Shown here: one piece after another, positions 1 to 8,791 of the stretch | Layout: each line of letters begins with the position of its first letter | How positions within the stretch are numbered: the first letter of the stretch is position 1 | From: VMDH01 sp038108875 | Lineage (GTDB): Bacteria > Pseudomonadota > Gammaproteobacteria > Magnimaribacterales > D2472 | DNA: 43,772 nt | Assembly: GCA_038108875.1 (NCBI GenBank) | Contig: JAYNII010000010.1 | Span: 1 to 43,772 of the forward strand | Direction of reading: 5' to 3' | Program-made: the position numbers and the translations under genes | Notes under the pieces: generated by a model | The model's input: only the letters and a program-made list of their open reading frames with translations | Told to the model about the DNA's origin: nothing | Databases searched by the model: none

Positions 1-154
1 CTAAACGGCTGTTGACGTTAACTTTTTCATCTTCAGTGTAGGATGTCCAATTAATCACCTCATGAACAAATCTTTTACATCCTCTGCAAACATCATCACC
101 ATAAGTCGTTGAACAGATTCCGAGGCATGGAGTAGTAGATCTAGTCTTTTTCAT
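1..154 (-). CDS. DUF1289 family protein, N-terminal part, runs off left edge
   Basis: The first 51 codons of a small Cys-rich protein are read from an ATG at 154 down to the left edge. The sequence shows PCLGIC (C10, C14) and VCRGC (C23, C26) followed by KRFVHEVINW, the spacing seen in the short DUF1289 proteins of Proteobacteria. The four cysteines suggest a metal site, but the family's function is not established. No Shine-Dalgarno is visible before the ATG. It is divergent from acnB with about 92 bp between the starts. The frame stays open to base 1, so the C-terminus lies outside the window. Family assignment is by motif memory and is fairly secure; function is unknown. Confidence 0.75.
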   Translation of the reverse strand, partial: MKKTRSTTPCLGICSTTYGDDVCRGCKRFVHEVINWTSYTEDEKVNVNSRL

Positions 155-197
155 TAAAAATAATCATACATTAAATAAGAAAGAAGGTGAGTTTTAG

Positions 198-226
198 TGG
201 AGACTAATGCCAATGAGCAGTAAAAT
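198..226 (+). promoter_or_regulatory. Candidate sigma70 promoter for acnB
   Basis: TGGAGA at 198-203 (4/6 to consensus) and TAAAAT at 221-226 (5/6) are separated by 17 bp. Transcription would start near 233, giving a leader of about 14 nt that still holds the GGAG ribosome binding site at 237-240, 6 nt before the acnB ATG. Pattern match only. Confidence 0.4.
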
Positions 227-246
227 ACACCCGAACGGAGTGAACC

Positions 247-2832
247 ATGCTTGAAAACTATACAAAACACTGCGAACAAAGAGCTCAGGAAGGGATTCCT
301 CCACTGCCTTTAAATGCTGAGCAAGTTGCACAATTAACCGAACTACTTAAATCTGATCATCCTGAAGCAGAACTCTTATTAGATCTCTTAGAAAACAGAG
401 TGCCAGCGGGAGTAGATCAAGCTGCTTACGTCAAAGCAGGATTTTTAGCAGATATAACTAAAACCAAAACAACCAGCCCTTATATTACCAAACAACATGC
501 GGTAAAGCTGCTGGGAACTATGCTAGGCGGCTATAACATTGCACCATTAATTGAATGTTTAAAAAATGACGAATTAGGAAAAGTAGCTGCGGAGGCTTTA
601 AGCAATACGCTTCTTATCTTTGATGCTTTTAATGAAATATTTGAGCTTTCAAAAACCAATGAATACGCAAAAGAAGTAATAAATAATTGGTCAGAAGCAT
701 CATGGTTTACACAAAAAACAAAATTGCCTGAAGAAATTAAACTGACTGTATTCAAGGTGCCTGGAGAAATCAATACAGATGATCTTTCCCCAGCTCAAGA
801 TGCGTGGTCTAGGCCAGACATACCCCTGCATGCATTAGCAATACTGAAAAACCCAAGAGAAGGCCTAAACCGAAACCCGATTGAAACTATAGAAGAGCTA
901 AAAAGTATTGGTAATCCAATAGTGTTTGTAGGAGATGTCGTAGGAACAGGTTCATCAAGAAAATCAGCTACCAATTCTCTGCTATGGCACATTGGAGAAG
1001 ATATTCCAAATATTCCCAATAAAAAAGAAGGCGGTTATGTACTTGGAGGCAAGATAGCTCCCATTTTCTTTAATACTCTTGAGGATGCTGGAGCATTAGC
1101 CATTGAATGCGATGTGAGTATGCTTACTACTGGCCAAGAAATTATAATCAAACCCTTCGAAGGAAAAATAATTGATGCTTCAAATCAAACTCAATTAACA
1201 AGCTTTCAACTCAAAACTGATGTCATTTTAGATGAGGTAAGAGCTAATGGAAGAATAAACCTTATCATTGGAAGGCAGTTAACTGATAAAACCAGGACAA
1301 TTCTTGGATTAGATGCTTCAGATGTTTTTGTTAGGCCTCACAATGACAAAACCAATAAAGCTGGTTTCACCCTTGCACAGAAAATAGTTGGGAAAGCTTG
1401 TGGAGTTAAAGGTGTTAGACCTGGTGATTATTGTGAACCAATGATGACTACAGTCGGATCTCAGGATACAACCGGTCCCATGACAAGAGATGAGTTAAAA
1501 GAACTTGCATGCCTGGGTTTCTCTGCGGATCTTGTGATGCAGTCATTTTGCCATACTGCTGCTTACCCTAAACCAGTTGATATTGAAACCCAACATACCC
1601 TTCCAGATTTCATTATGACAAGAGGTGGGGTTTCTCTTAAACCTGGAGACGGCATTATTCATTCGTGGCTGAATCGAATGTTATTACCTGATACCGTTGG
1701 TACTGGAGGAGATAGTCATACTAGATTTCCAATTGGAATCAGTTTTCCTGCTGGCTCTGGGCTTGTAGCATTTGCGGCTACTCTAGGCGTGATGCCTTTA
1801 GATATGCCAGAATCCGTATTAGTAAGGTTTCGTGGCGAAATGCAACCAGGCATAACACTACGAGATTTAGTAAATTCCATACCTTATGCAGCTATTCAAC
1901 AAGGTTATCTTACTGTTGCCAAAGAAGGTAAAAAGAATATCTTTTCTGGCAGATGTTTGGAAGTAGAGGGATTGCCTCATTTAAAAGTAGAACAAGCCTT
2001 TGAGATTTCAGATGCTTCCGCCGAAAGATCCGCATCAGGATGCACCATAAAACTTGATAAAGAACCAATTATCGAGTATCTCAATTCTAATATAGTCCTG
2101 CTCCGGTGGATGATTGCTAACGGTTATGGAGATGCAAGAACCCTTGAGAGAAGAGCTAAGGCAATGGAAGAATGGATTAGGAATCCAGAATTACTTGAAG
2201 CAGATAAGGATGCAGAATATGCAGCTGTTATAGAAATTGATTTAAATAGCATCAAAGAACCACTCTTAGCATGTCCAAATGATCCAGATGATATTAAACC
2301 ACTCTCAGAAGTAGCAAACACAAAAATCGATGAAGTATTTATTGGATCATGTATGACTAATATTGGTCACTTTAGGGCAGCCGGCCATCTCCTAAAAAAA
2401 TATAAATCCATTCCTACTCGGCTTTGGGTTGTCCCTCCAACAAAAATGGATCAACATCAATTAATAGAAGAAGGAATTTATAACGTTTTTGGTGTTACAG
2501 GAGCAAGAACCGAAGTTCCAGGTTGCTCATTATGCATGGGAAACCAAGCAAGGGTCGCCGCAGGCTCTTCAGTGATTTCGACTTCAACTAGGAACTTTCC
2601 TAACAGACTTGGTGATGGAGCTAATGTATTTTTAGGATCTGCTGAATTATCGGCAATTGCTGCTGTCCTGGGTAAGCTACCAACTCCAGAAGAATACCTA
2701 AAAATCATGAAGGATATTGATCCTCTAAGCTCAGAAATATACCGATACCTAAACTTCAATGAAATTGAAAGCTATATAAAAGCAGCTAACCAAAGTAATA
2801 TTTCAGCAGTAAACGTTATAGAGAAAAATTAA
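247..2832 (+). CDS. acnB: Aconitate hydratase B (also 2-methylisocitrate dehydratase)
   Basis: Citrate/isocitrate isomerase of the TCA cycle, a cytosolic [4Fe-4S] enzyme. At 861 aa it matches the usual AcnB length (about 865). The order is AcnB-type: an N-terminal HEAT-like region (about 1-160), then the swivelling domain (about 165-370, with the GDVVGTGSSRKSA loop), then the catalytic core. Cluster ligands are C702 in FIGSCMTNIGH and C760 and C763 in PGCSLCMGN. The ATG follows GGAG with a 6-nt spacer. The stop interlocks with that of convergent purF. AcnB is also known to hydrate 2-methyl-cis-aconitate to 2-methylisocitrate, so it could complete the methylcitrate cycle encoded by prpBCD in this window; no acnD or prpF is seen here. 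Confidence 0.98.
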   Translation: MLENYTKHCEQRAQEGIPPLPLNAEQVAQLTELLKSDHPEAELLLDLLENRVPAGVDQAAYVKAGFLADITKTKTTSPYITKQHAVKLLGTMLGGYNIAPLIECLKNDELGKVAAEALSNTLLIFDAFNEIFELSKTNEYAKEVINNWSEASWFTQKTKLPEEIKLTVFKVPGEINTDDLSPAQDAWSRPDIPLHALAILKNPREGLNRNPIETIEELKSIGNPIVFVGDVVGTGSSRKSATNSLLWHIGEDIPNIPNKKEGGYVLGGKIAPIFFNTLEDAGALAIECDVSMLTTGQEIIIKPFEGKIIDASNQTQLTSFQLKTDVILDEVRANGRINLIIGRQLTDKTRTILGLDASDVFVRPHNDKTNKAGFTLAQKIVGKACGVKGVRPGDYCEPMMTTVGSQDTTGPMTRDELKELACLGFSADLVMQSFCHTAAYPKPVDIETQHTLPDFIMTRGGVSLKPGDGIIHSWLNRMLLPDTVGTGGDSHTRFPIGISFPAGSGLVAFAATLGVMPLDMPESVLVRFRGEMQPGITLRDLVNSIPYAAIQQGYLTVAKEGKKNIFSGRCLEVEGLPHLKVEQAFEISDASAERSASGCTIKLDKEPIIEYLNSNIVLLRWMIANGYGDARTLERRAKAMEEWIRNPELLEADKDAEYAAVIEIDLNSIKEPLLACPNDPDDIKPLSEVANTKIDEVFIGSCMTNIGHFRAAGHLLKKYKSIPTRLWVVPPTKMDQHQLIEEGIYNVFGVTGARTEVPGCSLCMGNQARVAAGSSVISTSTRNFPNRLGDGANVFLGSAELSAIAAVLGKLPTPEEYLKIMKDIDPLSSEIYRYLNFNEIESYIKAANQSNISAVNVIEKN

Positions 2833-4307
2833 GATCTTTCTCTGAGTATCTTAGATGCATCTGCTCTTTTGACTTTAAGTTCCTCAAGATAATTATCCGC
2901 CATTCTAGTGGGATAGTTTCCTGTAAATATGGAGTCTTCAAATTCTTGAATCTCAGGGTTTCCCTCAGAGACGCTTGCAATTAAATCCTCAAGATCTTGA
3001 TAAATTAGATAATCAGCACCGATTTCTAGAGCAATTTCTTCCACCGATTTATTTGAAGCAACTAATTCCTCAGTTGCTGCCATATCTATTCCATAAAGAT
3101 TCTGATATCTAACTGGTGGAGCAGCGGATGCAAAATAAACCTTTTTAGCTCCAGCACCTCTAGCCATTTCAATAATTTTCTTGCTGGTAGTCCCTCTTAC
3201 AATTGAGTCATCAACTAACAATACATTCTTATCTTTAAATTCAAGATCCAATATATTAAGCTTCCTTCTAACAGATTTTTTTCTTTCTTCTTGATAAGGC
3301 ATTATAAAAGTCCGACCAACGTATCTATTTTTTACAAAGCCTTGTCTATACTCAATTCCTAGTTCTCTAGCCAGCTGCAGGGCTGCTGTTGTTGAACTAT
3401 CAGGGATTGGGATAACTACATCAATATTATGATTGGGATATTCTTTTAGAATTTTAAGTGCTAACTTTTTACCCATTCTCATTCTAGATTTATAAACAGA
3501 TATCTGATCTAACTTTGAATCAGGTCTAGCAAGATATACATATTCAAAAATGCAAGGTTTAAGTACTGGGTTTAGACAGCAAACTTTAGAGTGAAAGCTT
3601 CCATCTTTGGAAATAAAAACAGCTTCACCAGGTAAAACATCACGCAGGGTTTCAAAACCAAGCGCACTAAATAATGCATTTTCTGAAGCAACAATATACT
3701 CTTTATGACTTTTTCCTTCCCGCACTCCTATTACTAAAGGTCTAATCCCAAGAGGGTCTCTAAAAGCTAGAATACCTACATCAGTTATAAGAGCAATAAC
3801 TGCATAAGCTCCTGAGCATCTAATATGAGTTTTAGAAACAGCTTGAAAAAAATGTTCTGGCAGAGGTTTAATAGCTCTTTGCTTTCCAAGTTCATGAGCA
3901 AATATGTTAAGCAGAACTTCTGAATCAGAATCTGTATTCAAATGTCTCATTTCTGCAAAGAATAATTCTTTAGCGAGTTCCGCTGAGTTAGTCAGGTTGC
4001 CGTTATGAGCAAGGCTGATTCCGTATGGAGAGTTTACATACATAGGTTGTGCGAATTCTTTACCTGCTCCTCCTGCAGTTGGGTATCTAACGTGCCCAAT
4101 GCCAAATGAACCCAATAGTTTGTCCATATGCTGTTGTTGAAAAACATCGCGAACGTATCCCATAGACTTGCGACTATTTAGTCTTCCATTTGCATCGCAA
4201 ACTACCATGCCAGCTGCATCCTGACCTCTGTGCTGAAGCATTAAAAGAGATTCATAGATATCCTGAGCTACTTGATCTTCAGCAACTATTCCAATTATTC
4301 CACACAT
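2829..4307 (-). CDS. purF: Amidophosphoribosyltransferase
   Basis: Catalyses the first committed step of purine synthesis, from PRPP and glutamine to phosphoribosylamine. The protein starts MCGIIGIVAED, so Cys2 becomes the N-terminal glutaminase nucleophile after Met removal. The Ntn glutaminase domain fills about residues 2-235, and the PRTase domain follows with the PRPP loop VLLVDDSIVRGTTSKK. At 492 aa it is close to the E. coli enzyme (505). It is the last gene of the long minus-strand run, 8 bp after cvpA, in the cvpA-purF order normal for gammaproteobacteria. The stop overlaps the acnB stop by 4 bp with no room for a conventional terminator between the two genes. Confidence 0.98.
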   Translation of the reverse strand: MCGIIGIVAEDQVAQDIYESLLMLQHRGQDAAGMVVCDANGRLNSRKSMGYVRDVFQQQHMDKLLGSFGIGHVRYPTAGGAGKEFAQPMYVNSPYGISLAHNGNLTNSAELAKELFFAEMRHLNTDSDSEVLLNIFAHELGKQRAIKPLPEHFFQAVSKTHIRCSGAYAVIALITDVGILAFRDPLGIRPLVIGVREGKSHKEYIVASENALFSALGFETLRDVLPGEAVFISKDGSFHSKVCCLNPVLKPCIFEYVYLARPDSKLDQISVYKSRMRMGKKLALKILKEYPNHNIDVVIPIPDSSTTAALQLARELGIEYRQGFVKNRYVGRTFIMPYQEERKKSVRRKLNILDLEFKDKNVLLVDDSIVRGTTSKKIIEMARGAGAKKVYFASAAPPVRYQNLYGIDMAATEELVASNKSVEEIALEIGADYLIYQDLEDLIASVSEGNPEIQEFEDSIFTGNYPTRMADNYLEELKVKRADASKILRERS

Positions 4308-4315
4308 TATAAGTA

Positions 4316-4840
4316 CTAGCTCGGTAGGGATTTTTTAGTCTGATAATCACTATAAATTAATACAAACTCATCCACAATAATTTGCAACCTTTCTGAACCT
4401 TTTTTTATAAATTCAATTGTTTTAGATTCAGTTAACAAAGGCAATTGTCTTGTTTGCTCGGGTACAGCTAAATATATAGCGCATAAAATTACAAAACCTT
4501 TTAAGGCCCCAAAAGCAAAACCAAGGATCTTATCAATTAACCCTAATCCAGTCCATGCAATGAGCTTTGAAACAATCCTTAATACAATCGTTCCAACTAA
4601 AACCGTGACAAAAAATATAGCAACATAGGACAAGACGGTTACAGTGGTTTGATTATGGAAATATTCTGCAAAGAATGGAAAAGCGAAATAACTAAGAGTA
4701 ATGGAAAAATAAACAGCCGCAACCCACAGCATAATTGAAAAAAAATCTTTAATAAAACCTCTAAAGAGAGCTGAAAATCCTCCAACTAGGATTATAACTA
4801 AAGCTATATAATCAAAATGATTAAGAGCTAAGGCTTCCAA
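4316..4840 (-). CDS. cvpA: CvpA family inner-membrane protein
   Basis: A 174-aa membrane protein with about four hydrophobic segments (roughly 10-28, 30-52, 63-87, 100-125) and a polar C-terminal tail. Family members are linked to colicin V production and to envelope stress or bile resistance; the molecular role is not settled. The conserved GFIKDFFSIMLW and GALKGFVIL regions are visible. The start is TTG at 4840, preceded by AGG about 10 nt upstream, and overlaps the end of the SPOR gene by 13 bp, which suggests translational coupling. The position just before purF is the conserved one and strongly supports the call. Confidence 0.92.
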   Translation of the reverse strand: MEALALNHFDYIALVIILVGGFSALFRGFIKDFFSIMLWVAAVYFSITLSYFAFPFFAEYFHNQTTVTVLSYVAIFFVTVLVGTIVLRIVSKLIAWTGLGLIDKILGFAFGALKGFVILCAIYLAVPEQTRQLPLLTESKTIEFIKKGSERLQIIVDEFVLIYSDYQTKKSLPS

Positions 4841-5313
4841 ACTAAAGCCTTGCCTTCTGAAATGCCTGCAATAGCGTGAACCACATCCTTATTTTGATCT
4901 AGATCTTTTTGATTTAAAAATGGGCCAACCATAACAAAAAAGAGACCGTTACTAATATTTATTTTTGCGGGAAAACCCTTAAGCTTAAATTTTTCAACCA
5001 AATTGAGGGCGCTCTCATTAGTTGAGAATGCACCTACCTGATAAACGATGCCATTAAAATAGTCCGCGTTAATCTCTTGATTGATTGTTTTTATATCTTC
5101 AAATTTCTCAAAATCTTCTTCTGTAAGCAAAATATCTTCAGGGGTAATAATCGTAAGATCATCTGGAACAGGTGCTTTGAATTCTTTAACCTCTTGGGCT
5201 GGTTGATAGAACCCAGTACTGTCAAATTGGGGTTGCGGAGATAAGACAAAGATAAAAATGATTAGTACTAGCCCCAAGAGAATGCTTAAACCTAAATAAC
5301 GATTAAGATTCAT
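4828..5313 (-). CDS. dedD: SPOR domain membrane protein, DedD-like
   Basis: A 161-aa protein with a short cytoplasmic N-terminus, one membrane anchor (about 7-25, rich in Leu and Ile) and a periplasmic part ending in a SPOR domain (about 87-161: YQVGAFSTNESALNLVEKF then FFVMVGPF). SPOR domains bind denuded glycan strands of septal peptidoglycan, and E. coli DedD is a divisome protein. The order accD-(folC)-dedD-cvpA-purF identifies it by position as well as fold. folC is absent here: the ATG overlaps the accD stop by one base (TAATG). The linker between anchor and SPOR domain is short (about 55 residues). Confidence 0.88.
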   Translation of the reverse strand: MNLNRYLGLSILLGLVLIIFIFVLSPQPQFDSTGFYQPAQEVKEFKAPVPDDLTIITPEDILLTEEDFEKFEDIKTINQEINADYFNGIVYQVGAFSTNESALNLVEKFKLKGFPAKINISNGLFFVMVGPFLNQKDLDQNKDVVHAIAGISEGKALVWKP

Positions 5314-6173
5314 TATTTCTTATAAAGCTTGCCAATTAATCTGGCGACAGTAGACCTTAAATGATCTCTAGAAACAATCATATCAATTGCTCCGTGTTCC
5401 AACAAAAATTCTGACTTTTGAAAATTATCAGGTAGAGCGACTCTTACAGTCTGTTCAATAACTCTTCTTCCAGCGAAACCGACTAATGCGCCAGGCTCTG
5501 CAATATTAATATCTCCTAACATCGCCAAACTGGCGGAAACACCTCCGTATATTGGATCAATCATAATAGAGATATAGGGTAATTTTGCCTCTTTTAATTT
5601 TTCAAGGGCGGCAGCAGTTTTTGCCATTTGCATTAATGAAATCATGGATTCTTGCATTCTGGCACCACCACTTGTAGAAAAACATACAAAGGGCTTTTTC
5701 TCAGCTATTGCTTTTTCTACAGCAAGCACAAACTTGGTTCCAACAACCCCGCCCATAGATCCCCCCAAAAATCTAAACTCAAAAGCAGCTACTATTATCT
5801 CTATGTTTTTAAGCTTTCCGCTGACAGTAACTAGGGCTTCATTTTCACCCGTAGCATTTACCGCTTCCTTAATGCGCTGTTCGTAAGTCTTAGTGTCTTT
5901 AAATTTAAGAACGTTTTTTGCTTCAAGTTGTTGGCCGAATTCTTCAAAATGACCATTATCCAGAAATATACTAAGTCTAGTTTTTGCTCCTATTCTTAGG
6001 TGATGATGGCATTTAGGACATACAAAGAGAGACTTTTCAAGTTCTGGTTGATATAAGATCGCTTCGCAGGAGGGACAGTTATTCCAAAGCCCATCAGGGA
6101 CCTTGCTTTTTTTAGGTTTTGCACGATCGGTTTCTTTTCCAATCGAGGGTATGAGTCTTGTTAACCAGTTCAC
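5313..6173 (-). CDS. accD: Acetyl-CoA carboxylase carboxyltransferase subunit beta
   Basis: Beta half of the carboxyltransferase that makes malonyl-CoA for fatty-acid synthesis; it pairs with AccA, which is not in this window. The N-terminal four-Cys zinc ribbon is intact (C33, C36, C52, C55), followed by the crotonase-like fold with GGSMGGVVG and STSGGARMQESM motifs. At 286 aa it is slightly shorter than E. coli AccD (304). It lies 5 bp after trpA, as in many gammaproteobacteria. The gene normally next to it, folC, is missing. Confidence 0.97.
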   Translation of the reverse strand: MNWLTRLIPSIGKETDRAKPKKSKVPDGLWNNCPSCEAILYQPELEKSLFVCPKCHHHLRIGAKTRLSIFLDNGHFEEFGQQLEAKNVLKFKDTKTYEQRIKEAVNATGENEALVTVSGKLKNIEIIVAAFEFRFLGGSMGGVVGTKFVLAVEKAIAEKKPFVCFSTSGGARMQESMISLMQMAKTAAALEKLKEAKLPYISIMIDPIYGGVSASLAMLGDINIAEPGALVGFAGRRVIEQTVRVALPDNFQKSEFLLEHGAIDMIVSRDHLRSTVARLIGKLYKK

Positions 6174-6178
6174 AATAT

Positions 6179-6964
6179 TTAATTTATGACGTTTGCTAAG
6201 CTTCTAAGATAATTATATATTTTTTTATAATTCTTTTTTGAAGAACATGCATGAATCATTTCTACCAAATGTGAACCTATAACTACACCATCTGCAATAA
6301 GGGAAGCTTGTTTAGCTTGTTCATTTGTTTTTATACCAAAGCCTGAAAAAATTGGAAGACTAGAATGGGCTCTAATAGCATTTATATTGGTAGCGATTTC
6401 TTTAAAATTCAAGGATGAATTTCCTGTAACACCTCTTACATTGATGTAATAAATAAATCCGGATGCATTTTTACAAATTGCTTTTTTTCTAGCATTATGG
6501 GTGGTAGGTGCTATTAAGGTAATTGAATGTAAATTATTATTTTTTACACCAAGACTGTTAAAAGAAATCTCTCCAGGCAAATCAACTACGATTAGGCCAT
6601 CAATGCAAAGAGACTGAGCGCTCTCCAAAAGTATCTTATTAGCCATAAAGGTATTTGAATAACCCATAAAAATTACAGGGGTATGATTATCCTTACTCCT
6701 AAATACTTTTAATAACTGCAAAACTTTTGAGAATGAAATCCCCTTTGTTAAAGCCCTATCATGGGCATTTTGAATAGTCACTCCCTCTGCTATAGGATCA
6801 GAAAAAGGGATACCTAGCTCTATAATATCCACTCCTGATTTTACAAAACCATGCATAAGTTCAATAGTAGTAGTAATGTCAGGATCGCCTGCAACTAAAT
6901 AGGCCACTAAAGCTTTCCTTTCTTGAACTTTGAGCAATTGAAGAGTTTGATCTAGCCTATTCAA
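6179..6964 (-). CDS. trpA: Tryptophan synthase alpha subunit, catalytic Asp60 replaced by Glu
   Basis: Cleaves indole-3-glycerol phosphate to indole, which is channelled to TrpB. The 261-aa TIM barrel aligns without gaps to E. coli TrpA over the first 60 residues, giving Glu49 in VDIIELGIPFSDP. The next catalytic position, normally Asp60 in the ADGP loop, reads AEGV here: Glu60 (codon GAG) and Val62. The phosphate-binding loop GVTGNSS and the C-terminal GFGIKTNEQ motif are present, so the fold looks intact. The start overlaps the trpB stop by 8 bp. The rest of the trp genes (trpE, G, D, C) are elsewhere. Confidence 0.95.
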   Translation of the reverse strand: MNRLDQTLQLLKVQERKALVAYLVAGDPDITTTIELMHGFVKSGVDIIELGIPFSDPIAEGVTIQNAHDRALTKGISFSKVLQLLKVFRSKDNHTPVIFMGYSNTFMANKILLESAQSLCIDGLIVVDLPGEISFNSLGVKNNNLHSITLIAPTTHNARKKAICKNASGFIYYINVRGVTGNSSLNFKEIATNINAIRAHSSLPIFSGFGIKTNEQAKQASLIADGVVIGSHLVEMIHACSSKKNYKKIYNYLRSLANVIN

Positions 6965-8159
6965 GACTCAACCCTTCAACCTTAGCTACCGTGGCTATGT
7001 CTTTATCGCCTCTTCCAGAAACATTCACCACCACATTATCTTTTGAAGTGTAAAGCCTTGTTATTGAAGGCAAAGCAGCAAAGGCATGCGCTGTTTCAAG
7101 GGCAGGAATAATTCCCTCTAGCCTTGAAACCTCGTGAAAGGCTTTAAGAACAGATTCATCATTAACAGGAAAATAATTTACTCTGCCAATATCTTTAAGG
7201 TAGGAATGCTCAGGTCCAACACCAGGATAATCTAAGCCAGCAGAAATAGAATGTGTTGGCAAAACTTGGCCCTTGCTGTCTTGGATGAGATAACTTAGAG
7301 CTCCATGTAATATACCCGGAGTACCCCTTGAAAGGGTTGCAGAGTGCTTTGTTTTTTCATTTTTCCTTCCATCCGCTTCAATGCCATATAAACCAACGCC
7401 TTTATTATCTAAAAAAGGATAAAACGCTCCCATAGCATTTGAGCCCCCACCGACGCATGCAACGATTGCTGATGGAAACTTTCCAAAATGTTTTTTTGAT
7501 TGCTCTTTAAGTTCTCTTCCAACCACTGCGTTGAAGTCTCTCACTATCATAGGGTAAGGGTGAGGACCGGTAACACTTCCAATAATATAATAGGTATCTT
7601 CAACATTAGTTACCCAATCTCTCATTGCTTCATTTAATGCATCTTTTAAAGTAGCTGTGCCAGTTTTTACGGGATGCACAAAAGCACCAAGCAATTTGAT
7701 TCTGTATACATTTAATGATTGCCTCTTAATATCCTCAGCACCCATATAAATATGACACTCCAATCCAAGTCTTGCAGCCACTGTGGCTGTTGCAACCCCG
7801 TGTTGCCCTGCTCCAGTTTCGGCAATAATTCTCTTTTTTCCCATTCTTTTTGCCAAAATAATTTGTCCAATTGTATTGTTTATTTTATGAGCACCTGTAT
7901 GGTTCAAGTCCTCTCTTTTCAGCCAAATTTTTGGTCCTTTATATTTTTCAGTCAGTCTTTCAGCAAAATAAAGTGGTGACGGCCTGCCTACGAAATCAGC
8001 ATAATCTTTATCTATTTGTTTTTGAAAAGTATTGTCGTTTTTAAGCCTAGTGTATTCATGTTCAAGCTCACTAAGAGCTTTCATAAGGGTTTCAGGAACA
8101 AATTTTCCTCCGTAAGTCCCAAAAAAACCTTCTCTGTTAGGCAGTATCTTTTTAGTCAT
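6957..8159 (-). CDS. trpB: Tryptophan synthase beta subunit
   Basis: PLP enzyme that condenses indole with serine to make tryptophan. The 400-aa protein has the PLP lysine K92 in LNHTGAHKINN, the allosteric ETGAGQHGVA loop, and the phosphate-binding glycine loop CVGGGSNAMG. It matches the usual TrpB1 length. The start overlaps the trpF stop by 4 bp (ATGA) and the end overlaps trpA by 8 bp, so the three are almost certainly cotranscribed and translationally coupled. Confidence 0.98.
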   Translation of the reverse strand: MTKKILPNREGFFGTYGGKFVPETLMKALSELEHEYTRLKNDNTFQKQIDKDYADFVGRPSPLYFAERLTEKYKGPKIWLKREDLNHTGAHKINNTIGQIILAKRMGKKRIIAETGAGQHGVATATVAARLGLECHIYMGAEDIKRQSLNVYRIKLLGAFVHPVKTGTATLKDALNEAMRDWVTNVEDTYYIIGSVTGPHPYPMIVRDFNAVVGRELKEQSKKHFGKFPSAIVACVGGGSNAMGAFYPFLDNKGVGLYGIEADGRKNEKTKHSATLSRGTPGILHGALSYLIQDSKGQVLPTHSISAGLDYPGVGPEHSYLKDIGRVNYFPVNDESVLKAFHEVSRLEGIIPALETAHAFAALPSITRLYTSKDNVVVNVSGRGDKDIATVAKVEGLSLE

Positions 8160-8791
8160 AATGATTTAAGAACATCCAGCAGCTCTTTCATTAATTGGCT
8201 ACTCTTTTGTCCAGGAGAGCATTCTATACCGGAATTAATATCAATTACTGCAGGATTTAATTTTAATGCCTCATGAATATTTTTAATATCAATACCCCCC
8301 GCTAAAACATAATGATTAGATTTCATATCTTTGAGTCTGCTCCAATCAAATGGTTTACCAACTCCTCCGAAATATTCATCAGTCTTTGTATCAAACAAGA
8401 TAAATTGGGCTGTTGAATAACCTAAGGATAATGAATTTTCACTATCTTCTTTTATTCCGACTGCCTTCCAATAAGGTTTTTTAAATGAGTTACAAAAGGC
8501 TTCTGTTTCCTCGCCATGAAATTGCAAAATTGCCTCAGGCATTACTGCGATAACTTCTTCAACTTCTTCTCTTGTAGGATTAACAAAAACGACTACCGGC
8601 AGAGTATTTTTAAAATCTACTAATTGCAACTCTCTTAGAAAATTAATAGATATATATCTTGGACTTTTTGAATATCTTATAAAGCCTAGGTAATTTACTT
8701 GATGTTCTATAGCAAATTTACATAGATCAATAGAGTTCATTCCACAAAATTTAACTTTAGATAAACTCAATTTAATTTCCGATATCGCCAA
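8156..8791 (-). CDS. trpF: Phosphoribosylanthranilate isomerase
   Basis: Amadori isomerisation in tryptophan synthesis. A 211-aa TIM barrel with the catalytic Cys in VKFCGM near the N-terminus, a SKSPRYI strand, and the phosphate-binding AGGID and DINSGIE motifs. The ATG at 8791 gives about 12 residues before the canonical VKFCG start of the family and overlaps truA by 20 bp; a start slightly downstream (a TTG in LSLSK) is possible. Order truA-trpF-trpB-trpA-accD matches several gammaproteobacteria. Confidence 0.94.
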   Translation of the reverse strand: MAISEIKLSLSKVKFCGMNSIDLCKFAIEHQVNYLGFIRYSKSPRYISINFLRELQLVDFKNTLPVVVFVNPTREEVEEVIAVMPEAILQFHGEETEAFCNSFKKPYWKAVGIKEDSENSLSLGYSTAQFILFDTKTDEYFGGVGKPFDWSRLKDMKSNHYVLAGGIDIKNIHEALKLNPAVIDINSGIECSPGQKSSQLMKELLDVLKSL

